Shown one piece after another: positions 57,898-64,000 of a stretch of 64,000 nt of DNA (positions are counted from its first letter, which is position 1; every line of letters begins with the position of its first letter). Location of the stretch: NCBI RefSeq assembly GCF_009873495.1, contig NZ_CP046703.1, positions 5,608,501 through 5,672,500 on the forward strand, written 5' to 3'. The position numbers and the translations under genes are program-made. The notes beneath the pieces are model-generated. The model was not told the origin of the DNA and did no database searches. It saw nothing but the letters and a program-made list of their open reading frames with translations. The DNA is from Nostoc sp. ATCC 53789. Its GTDB lineage: Bacteria; Cyanobacteriota; Cyanobacteriia; Cyanobacteriales; Nostocaceae.

Positions 57898-59445
57898 ATG
57901 CCAAACCCATCTAATAATTCATCATCCGCCTTCGCTATCCCAAAACCAACTGAATTTCACCTGGTGGAAAACACAAATGCCATCTTTCATCCTCAGACAC
58001 AGAAAACATCTGAAGCAAACGATTGGTTTTATGGCACCGAGGAACTACTAGATGCCTTACCAAAACTCTGGACGCGCTCCCTGTTGTATTTACTGGTAGG
58101 CTTTGCTGGAATCATCTTACCTTGGGCAATGCTTTCTAAAGTTGATGAAACAGGGAGCGCTAGAGGACGCATGGAACCTGAAGGAGCTACCCAAAAATTA
58201 GATAGTCCAGTTACTAGTAGCATTACCGCCGTCAATGTCAAAGAAGGCTCAACTGTAAAAGCAGGACAGATTTTAGTTCAATTAGAGTCTGATGTGCTGC
58301 GAACGGATTTGCAGCAGGTGCAGACAAAACTGGAAGGTTTATTGAATCGGCGATCGCAACTGGATCTCCTGAAAAACCAAATTATCTTGACGATTAACAT
58401 CCAAGAGCAACAAAATAAATCCCAAGAATTAGAAAAACTTGCTCAAGTTAGTCAGGCACAGCAAAATCTTGATGCTAAACAGAGTACCTATAACTCACAA
58501 AGACTAGAAAAATTGGCTTTAGTGCAACAAGCTAGCCAGAATATCAGTTCTACCCAAATTGCTCAAAAGTTAGCGAAGAGTCGTTTCAGCCGAGATGTCA
58601 CAGAAGTTGCGCGTTATCGCCAGCTTTTGCGGCAAGGTGCAATTCCCCAAATCAAAGTTGTGGAATTAGAAAAGATTGCAGAAGAAAGTCAACGCTTACA
58701 GGAACAAGCAAAATCTGATATCACACAAGCACAGTTGCGCTTAAAAGAAGAACTTAACCGCTATCAGTCGTTGATGAGTCAAGCCCTTTCAGATATTCAG
58801 CAGGCAAAACTTAGTCTGCAAGAACAGCAAAGCAGCTATCGCAGTGTGGTGCAAGCAGGTAGACTAGCGGTGCTGAAAAATCAGGAACAGCTTAAAGATT
58901 TACAAGGACAAATTACTAACCTGCAATCAGAAATTGCTCAAACAGGAAGCCAGATTACATCTTTACAGCTACAGATGCAACAACGAATAGTGCGATCGCC
59001 TATTGATGGCACAGTTTTCGAGTTGCCTATCCACAAACCAGGATCTGTAGTAGAACCAGGACAGATGCTTGCCCAAATTGCGCCCAGCAATACTCCTTTG
59101 ATTCTCAAAGCGCAGATGCCTAGCCAACAAAGCGGTTTTTTAAAGGTAGGAATGCCAGTTAAAATCAAATTTGATGCTTATCCCTTCCAAGATTATGGGG
59201 TAGTGCAAGGGCGCGTTAGCTGGATTTCGCCTAACTCGAAAGTTCAAACGACGAATCAAGGTAACATCGAAACCTATGAGTTGGAAATCTCCCTACTTCA
59301 GCCTTATATCCAAACTGCCAACAAACGTATCCCTCTAACACCAGGTCAAACTGCAAGTGCAGAGGTGATTATCCGCCAACGCCGGATCGTAGATTTTATT
59401 TTAGATCCGTTTAAGAAGTTACAACAAGGTGGTTTGGAGCTTTAG
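57898..59445 (+). CDS. HlyD-family periplasmic adaptor
   Basis: A 515-aa membrane fusion protein of type I secretion. A cytoplasmic N-terminus is followed by one membrane segment (about residues 60-80, LYLLVGFAGIILPWAML), a lipoyl half-motif GATQKLDSPVTSSITAVNVKEGSTV, a long coiled-coil hairpin (about 135-365), then the second half-motif RIVRSPIDGTVFELPIHKPGSVVEPGQ and a beta-barrel KIKFDAYPFQDYGVVQG. It should link the C39 exporter to an outer-membrane channel (TolC-like, not in this window). The start ATG is at 57898; no strong Shine-Dalgarno is seen because repeat DNA lies upstream. Confidence 0.95.
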   Translation: MPNPSNNSSSAFAIPKPTEFHLVENTNAIFHPQTQKTSEANDWFYGTEELLDALPKLWTRSLLYLLVGFAGIILPWAMLSKVDETGSARGRMEPEGATQKLDSPVTSSITAVNVKEGSTVKAGQILVQLESDVLRTDLQQVQTKLEGLLNRRSQLDLLKNQIILTINIQEQQNKSQELEKLAQVSQAQQNLDAKQSTYNSQRLEKLALVQQASQNISSTQIAQKLAKSRFSRDVTEVARYRQLLRQGAIPQIKVVELEKIAEESQRLQEQAKSDITQAQLRLKEELNRYQSLMSQALSDIQQAKLSLQEQQSSYRSVVQAGRLAVLKNQEQLKDLQGQITNLQSEIAQTGSQITSLQLQMQQRIVRSPIDGTVFELPIHKPGSVVEPGQMLAQIAPSNTPLILKAQMPSQQSGFLKVGMPVKIKFDAYPFQDYGVVQGRVSWISPNSKVQTTNQGNIETYELEISLLQPYIQTANKRIPLTPGQTASAEVIIRQRRIVDFILDPFKKLQQGGLEL

Positions 59446-59823
59446 AAATTTGCCAACTTACAGCAATTTTCAGGTAATTAAACCGTAGCTTAGAGTATGA
59501 ACAACAAGATCCCCGACTTCTTAAAAAAGTCGGGGTGAGCCTCATGGTTCAATTTCTATCAAGCATTACTAACTTGTATGTGAAAAATTATTTTATTTTG
59601 ATTTTTAATTACTTGTATTTTTTACTGGTATTTATAATCTTAATGCAAAAATATTAATTTTATAAAAAGATTTTCACAATCGCACAAAATTAAATATTAA
59701 GGCTACTATTAGACAGAGGCAATAAATAATTAAATCTGAAAATTATAGTATAGATGTAATTAATATTGTCCGATTAATCCTGATAATATCCTAATGATTT
59801 AGGTTAGCCATTGGAGGAATTAA
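59446..59823. other. AT-rich spacer in the secretion cluster
   Basis: Contains the terminator-like hairpin at 59511-59540 and no supportable ORF. GGAGGAAT just before 59824 is a strong ribosome site for the next gene. Confidence 0.5.
59511..59540 (+). terminator. Hairpin after the HlyD gene
   Basis: Stem CCCCGACTT (59511-59519) / AAGTCGGGG (59527-59535), 66 bp after the HlyD stop. No T-run follows, so it may be a dispersed repeat or a weak terminator. It separates the isomerase gene from the exporter transcript. Confidence 0.5.
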
Positions 59824-60609
59824 ATGATGTCAAATGTATTGACTGTTTCTCCTGATGATATTCTTGACCACATAAAGCTTGCTTGCCAAATCCCTAATGT
59901 ATTAGAGTCGATCGCAACCAGAAAAATTATTGAACAGGAAGCGAAAAAGGCAGGTATTCAAATTGGTTTAGAAGAACTGCAACGCGCAGCAGATAGCTTG
60001 CGTTTAGCCAATCAACTGCTCAAAGCAGAAGACACCTGGGCGTGGTTAGAAAAATATCATCTTTCTTTAGACGACTTTGAAGCAATAGCCGAAAACAACC
60101 TTCTCTCAGCCAAATTAGCAAATCATTTATTTGCAGACAAAGCTGAACAATTTTTTTATGCACACCAACTCGATTACATTGCAGCAGTCACTTATGAAGT
60201 TGTATTAGATGATGAAGATTTAGCGCTAGAACTATTTTATGCGCTGCAAGAAGGGGAAATTAGTTTTCAACAAATCGCCCGTCAATACATCCAAAATACT
60301 GAAATACGCCGGGCTGGAGGATATCAAGGAATACGTCTACGCACTGATTTTAGACCGGAGATTGCAGCAGCCATCTTTGCTGCTAATCCCCCACAAATTC
60401 TCAAGCCAATAACTACTCCCAAAGGAGTGCATATAATTGCAGTTGAGGAAATCATTAAACCTCAATTAGACGAACAAAGACGACTGAAAATCATTGGAGA
60501 CTTGTTTACTAATTGGTTAAAGTCACAAACTGCTGCTATGGAAATAGTCACAAAGCTCACAAAGGATACTAGTTCTAAAGTATCTAAAGATGTTTTAATA
60601 CAGGCTTAA
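59824..60609 (+). CDS. Parvulin-like peptidylprolyl isomerase
   Basis: A 261-aa protein with a SurA-like helical N-terminal half (residues ~10-115, IATRKIIEQEAKKAGIQIGLEEL) and a PpiC/parvulin domain (about 125-220): AAVTYEVVLDDEDLALELFYAL, FQQIARQY and ILKPITTPKGVHIIAVEEI. No signal peptide is evident, so it should act in the cytosol, perhaps keeping an export substrate unfolded or assisting maturation. It lies after the HlyD gene on the same strand; such isomerases are often found beside cyanobacterial peptide exporters. GGAGGAAT precedes the start; ATG 59824 or the next codon is equally good. Confidence 0.88.
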   Translation: MMSNVLTVSPDDILDHIKLACQIPNVLESIATRKIIEQEAKKAGIQIGLEELQRAADSLRLANQLLKAEDTWAWLEKYHLSLDDFEAIAENNLLSAKLANHLFADKAEQFFYAHQLDYIAAVTYEVVLDDEDLALELFYALQEGEISFQQIARQYIQNTEIRRAGGYQGIRLRTDFRPEIAAAIFAANPPQILKPITTPKGVHIIAVEEIIKPQLDEQRRLKIIGDLFTNWLKSQTAAMEIVTKLTKDTSSKVSKDVLIQA

Positions 60610-60775
60610 GACCATTACCATCATTTGTGGTGGCTTTAGCGCTTTTCTGGTTGCAGCCAATCTCTTACGCAACGCAACCATACCACTGTTCTAAGATAGG
60701 ATTGCTACAAGTATTGACGTTAGGGGAGAGGTGACAGCTAATAGAGAATAATCTGTACCCAATCCCCTTTAAATA

Positions 60776-61288
60776 TCAGTGTTTAATTTCCAAATTAAGT
60801 ATGTAGCATCCTAACTGGACTTTTTCTGCCCACAATTCATATTCCAGACGCATAAGCTCTGGTAAAGGATGTCCGTTGAGAGTTAGGCTACTAGTAAAAT
60901 TTCGTAACCGAATAGGGTCGTTAGGTTGCAACGACTCAGTTGGCAACCAATAGCGACTAATACCATAAACGCCCTGTTCCCAAAAGTGACGGTAACTCAC
61001 TTGAGCGTTACCTTGCATAGTCATGATGACTCGATAAGGGGAAATCTCTAGCCACAAAATTCTCGGACTGTTAGGGGCGTAAGCTTTGCTCTTACTTTGG
61101 GGAAGCGTATCCTCTGGACTTACGACACTCTCGACTTCACAGCTTATTAGGGGCGGTGCAGTTAGCAGCAAATGGAATCTATCAGTATCTTTTTGATACA
61201 ATGTCGCAGCAGTTTCGACAACAGACCAGATTGGTAGGTCAGTAGAAATAAGTGATAAGCACACGGGCTTGCGGTGATGAGTCAGCAT
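60776..61288 (-). CDS. Conserved cyanobacterial-type hypothetical protein
   Basis: A 170-aa soluble protein I do not recognise. VCLSLISTDLPIWSVVETAATLY, PRILWLEISPYRVIMTMQGNAQV, GVYGISRYWLPTESLQPNDPIRLRNF and LPELMRLEYELWAEKVQLGCYIL suggest a compact alpha/beta fold, with no signal peptide and no obvious catalytic motif. It is convergent with the isomerase gene and has its own upstream region. Confidence 0.7.
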   Translation of the reverse strand: MLTHHRKPVCLSLISTDLPIWSVVETAATLYQKDTDRFHLLLTAPPLISCEVESVVSPEDTLPQSKSKAYAPNSPRILWLEISPYRVIMTMQGNAQVSYRHFWEQGVYGISRYWLPTESLQPNDPIRLRNFTSSLTLNGHPLPELMRLEYELWAEKVQLGCYILNLEIKH

Positions 61289-62304
61289 GGGAGCGATAAG
61301 GGCTAAAAGCTATTGAACAAAGTGAAATGAACACTCTAGCTGTCTAATAAATCAGGATAAGGAACTAAATAGTAAAACAGGCTTAATATTAATGAATCCG
61401 CTAATTTGTTATTAAGCTACATAAATCCGCATATAAACGGGTGTAATGTCAGCTTAGAAAGCAAAATCGGTACTTTTTCTAGAGACAGCTAATTCGTAAG
61501 CAAAGCTTGTAAATATTCTAAGGCTATAGCCTTAAAAGAGTGAGAGTCGTTTTGGATGCTAAGAAACCTTCTTGAGGGAGACTTCCCGTAGCTTGAAGTA
61601 AGTTTCATACAGCAAAAGGTGATAGGATACTGGCAATAAGTCACCAGCAGTAAAAAAAAAGTCCCTGCTGAACTCTCGATGTATTCAAAAGCCAGTTTAT
61701 CCTAATATCGGCTTCTGTTATAACCCAGAGACGGAACTTCAAAATGTAGTATGTATTTATTTTACAAAAATACCTTAAATGTTTATCGAACGCATTAAGT
61801 ATTTATACTTAATGCAGTCTGGATTTGAGGTTAACAAACAACATTGCAGCCATAGCTAACTACTCGAAATTTATCTAGAATCTATTACAAAAAATATTAT
61901 TTAGGGAAAGTTAATATTCCTATACTTAAAGGTATTAATTTATCTATCAAAGACGGAATCGCACAGAAAAATCACTGATAAGGGTGAGATTACTGCAACA
62001 GAACGAATCTTTAACCACCCAAATCAACTTTCTGAAGGTCAGTCAATAAGCTGACTTTAGTTGTAACAGATAACCGACGGTTGCATTAGATAGCAAAATA
62101 TCCCAAGAAGTGATGAATTTGCTATCAGAGTTGAACGAGCAGTGAATGAATATTGTGATAGTAACTCACAAACAAAATATTGCAGATCAAACAAAACAAC
62201 TGATTTATGTCCAGGATGGTTTAATTGTCTCTTGATTACCCAGATATCAAATAACTAATCTAGATTTTTTTGCAATTATTTTCTCTGCTCAACAGTCTTG
62301 TTAC
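61289..62304. other. 1-kb region without an intact gene
   Basis: The left 600 bp show no gene or convincing structure. The right 340 bp hold the ABC ATPase pseudogene at 61898-62235. Confidence 0.6.
61898..62235 (+). pseudogene. DevA/MacB-like ABC transporter ATPase remnant
   Basis: Reading fragments in order gives YLGKVNIPILKGINLSIKDG (start of a DevA-like ATPase), then after a gap NHPNQLSEGQ (signature-motif region), then with a one-base deletion TD-PT-ALDSK (Walker B and D-loop), and finally VIVTHKQNIADQTKQLIYV followed by QDGLIVS and a stop. Walker A and the middle are deleted and several frameshifts are present, so it is a dead gene. Confidence 0.75.
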
Positions 62305-62598
62305 TTAGTCATTGCTGTTAAGAATTTTTGGAACTTTGAAAAATTCGCCTTCCTGTTCAGGCGCACTGTTAAGAATACTTTCACGATTAGCATAGGGTTG
62401 CAATTCATCCTCTCGTGTGATATTGCTAACATCAATTGCCCGTGTTGTTGGGGGCACGTTACTGACATCCAGCTCATCCAACTGTTGAATATAATCCAGA
62501 ATACTTCCCAATTGGGTAGTAAATTGTTCCTCTTCTTCTGGAGTCAATTCTAAACGAGCCAGATTAGCTACTTTATGAACTTGTTCTTGGTCAATCAT
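62305..62598 (-). CDS. gatC: Asp-tRNA(Asn)/Glu-tRNA(Gln) amidotransferase subunit C
   Basis: A 97-aa subunit that stabilises the GatAB amidotransferase, which makes Gln-tRNA(Gln) (and Asn-tRNA(Asn)) from mischarged precursors. [38 protein letters not shown] is the family core; [21 protein letters not shown] and FFKVPKIL close it. Full length. The start ATG at 62598. gatA and gatB are not in the window. It follows ycf3 on the same strand, 83 bp away. Confidence 0.96.
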   Translation of the reverse strand: MIDQEQVHKVANLARLELTPEEEEQFTTQLGSILDYIQQLDELDVSNVPPTTRAIDVSNITREDELQPYANRESILNSAPEQEGEFFKVPKILNSND

Positions 62599-62681
62599 AA
62601 ATTGTTATTTGTCATTGGTCATTTTTCATTTTTAATTGGTCATTAGTCCTTAGCAAGTGACAAAGAACTAATGACTAATGA

Positions 62682-63203
62682 CTAAAAGAATACGTCAATC
62701 TGCGATCGCCCGGTGGTTTTCAACCAGTTTTGGGCTTCGATGTAGTTATTGGGAGCCATGCGAATAGCTCGAATCCAATAGTCTGCGGCTTGGTCAAAAA
62801 GTGCTTCGCCAGCCTCGTTATCTCCAGCTTCTTTTTCCTTTTCGCCTTGGTAGTGATAAATCACAGCGATATTGTTCAAGGCTTGGGGTAGGCGTGGGTT
62901 TAACTCAATTGCCTGGTGATACAGTTCTAAAGCTTTGTTGTGGTCGCCGTTGCTGGCATAGATTAGCCCCATGTTGTAGAGAATATAACCGCGATCGTTG
63001 GTATCTTCCTCTAGTGTTAAAGCTTCTTCATAGTACTCCAATGCTTCAGCATATTCCCCTTCTGCTTGGGCCGACATGCCATCTCGATAATAAACAAACG
63101 CTTCTTTAGCTTTTTTGTTAGTTGGCAGGATCTTCAAGATGATATCTGCCATCACTGTAAAGGATTTGTCAACAAAATTATCGTTTTTTTGTGTTCTTGG
63201 CAT
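62682..63203 (-). CDS. ycf3: Photosystem I assembly protein Ycf3
   Basis: A 173-aa thylakoid-associated protein with three TPRs needed for photosystem I assembly. [28 protein letters not shown] is the characteristic N-terminus; the TPRs are [56 protein letters not shown] and [21 protein letters not shown], ending [17 protein letters not shown]. Its presence shows an oxygenic phototroph. The start ATG is at 63203. It may be co-transcribed with gatC. Confidence 0.97.
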   Translation of the reverse strand: MPRTQKNDNFVDKSFTVMADIILKILPTNKKAKEAFVYYRDGMSAQAEGEYAEALEYYEEALTLEEDTNDRGYILYNMGLIYASNGDHNKALELYHQAIELNPRLPQALNNIAVIYHYQGEKEKEAGDNEAGEALFDQAADYWIRAIRMAPNNYIEAQNWLKTTGRSQIDVFF

Positions 63204-63386
63204 ATTTGTCTCTGGGTATTACTAGGTATGGGGCATGGGGCATGAGGCATTGGGCTAGGCACAAGAGGTAGAGGTGCAAAGGGACAGAGAGGAAAAACTT
63301 ACTGCAACTTCTCCTCTGCTCCCCTGCTCCTCTGCTCCCTGCTCCTTCATCTCCCTCATCTCCCAATCCCTTAGCACGCTCAATAG
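63204..63386. repeat. Repeat-rich spacer upstream of ycf3
   Basis: GGGGCATGGGGCATGAGGCAT words (63230-63250) and a (CTCCCCTGCTCC)n tract (63310-63345), the same family as 51115-51160. Open frames here are artefacts. Confidence 0.7.
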
Positions 63387-64000
63387 TTAATTTAACTGAT
63401 TTGTGGGGGCGTTCTCCTCTCTGAGTGGGATGATGCACTCTGGGCTATTATGCCGAGAGTTGTTTACCAAGGTGCTAACTGGATACGCAATCATTGCTGG
63501 CGCTGGATAGGGAAGCAATAGCTGCTGTAGGGTTTGGGGCGTTTGGATTTGAGAATCTAGCCATAAATCGTAATCTTTTGGCTCTAGAATCACTGGCATC
63601 CGGTCGTGGATAGGTTGAAGTAATTCGTTTGCTGCCGTTGTCAAAATTGTACAAGAGATTATTTCGTCGTTAGCAGGCGATCGCCATTTCTCCCATAAAC
63701 CGGCAAAGCCGAAGGGTTGCCCATCTTCAAGACGAAAATAAAACGGCTGCTTTTTACTTTTACCTTGTTGACGTTGCCACTCATAAAAGCCATCAGCTAA
63801 CACTAAACAGCGACGATGTTTAAAAGCCGAACGAAAAGCTGGTTTTTCGGCAACAGTTTCTGCCCTAGCATTAATCAGCTTTGCTCCCATTCCTGCATCT
63901 TTTGCCCATGAGGGAATTAATCCCCAATGCAACTGCTGAAATTCACGCTTTTCGCTTTCGGGGTTTTGTAACACAGTTGCCACCATTTGGGTAGGCGCGA
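63387..64000 (-). CDS. SOS response-associated peptidase (YedK/HMCES), partial
   Basis: At least 204 aa, running off the right edge; the catalytic N-terminal Met-Cys-Gly should lie just outside. The frame continues upstream of the internal ATG as APTQMVATV, the family's conserved segment. HWGLIPSWAKD, INARAETVAEKPAFR, RCLVLADGFYEWQR, FGFAGLWEKW and the catalytic-His region HDRMPVIL are all present. HMCES/YedK proteins crosslink to abasic sites in single-stranded DNA and protect them. The C-terminus seems complete. Confidence 0.93.
   Translation of the reverse strand, partial: APTQMVATVLQNPESEKREFQQLHWGLIPSWAKDAGMGAKLINARAETVAEKPAFRSAFKHRRCLVLADGFYEWQRQQGKSKKQPFYFRLEDGQPFGFAGLWEKWRSPANDEIISCTILTTAANELLQPIHDRMPVILEPKDYDLWLDSQIQTPQTLQQLLLPYPAPAMIAYPVSTLVNNSRHNSPECIIPLREENAPTNQLN

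Noticed and set aside
63178-63438. 86-codon minus-strand frame rich in Gly/Glu/Arg
   Set aside because: Encoded largely by the CTCCCCTGCTCC repeat and overlapping the ends of two real genes.

Overview
The window looks like chromosome of a filamentous, probably heterocyst-forming cyanobacterium of the Nostoc/Anabaena group. The evidence is the very frequent octamer GCGATCGC (HIP1), the photosystem I assembly gene ycf3, cyanobacterium-restricted families (DUF2808, DUF2232, long-tailed RibBA, TIGR00303-type CobT), moderate-to-low GC, and heavy seeding with small palindromic repeats and MITE-like elements. No rRNA, tRNA or CRISPR array was seen.

Layout. 0-7 kb: a 21-bp tandem repeat, purD, a secreted CBM6-like protein, a decayed zone (transposase remnant split by a MITE, Uma2 remnant), DUF2808 and DoxX-like genes. 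7-11.5 kb: a solitary Lhr-like helicase, an SMP-30/gluconolactonase-like gene and an SDR-type epimerase. 11.7-17.3 kb: an exopolysaccharide/GDP-fucose locus (glycosyltransferase, sugar-phosphate transferase, gmd, fcl), in which gmd is cut by a complete ISAs1-type insertion sequence with a 10-bp target duplication. 17.3-25.4 kb: 5-formyl-THF cyclo-ligase, catalase-like protein, orphan sugar ABC permease, a second sugar transferase, and a 1404-residue chimera with an Hsp70/actin-like ATPase half. 25.7-31.7 kb: an IS605/TnpB right-end relic, a Crp-family regulator, a DUF2232 membrane protein, CobT, and an orphan solute-binding lipoprotein. 32-45 kb: mostly housekeeping (U32 peptidase, amidase, ribBA, argC with Cys to Ser at the catalytic position, enolase, glyoxalase I, clpB), with a second TnpB-type relic before clpB.

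45-51.5 kb: between the chaperone genes clpB and htpG lies a co-directional cassette of an AAA/STAND-like ATPase, a TPR protein whose N-terminal domain looks like a degenerate NTPase, and a small acidic protein. It resembles NTP-dependent signalling or conflict modules and is one of the two best candidates for an undescribed system. htpG, rpmB and a Uma2 gene follow.

52.3-60.6 kb: after about 1.46 kb without a gene comes a secretion cluster: a regulator that appears to be a domesticated IS630-type DNA-binding domain, an exporter with cyclic-nucleotide-binding, C39 peptidase and ABC domains, a 21-bp-unit tandem repeat, an HlyD adaptor and a parvulin-like isomerase. It looks like a peptide maturation and export machine whose substrate is not obvious locally. 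The end holds an unknown gene, a DevA/MacB-like ABC ATPase pseudogene, gatC, ycf3 and the 3' part of a YedK/HMCES-type gene running off the edge.

A theme across the window is repeat traffic: several intergenic-type repeats sit in frame inside conserved genes (cobT, the U32 peptidase, the C39 exporter, the Hsp70-like gene).
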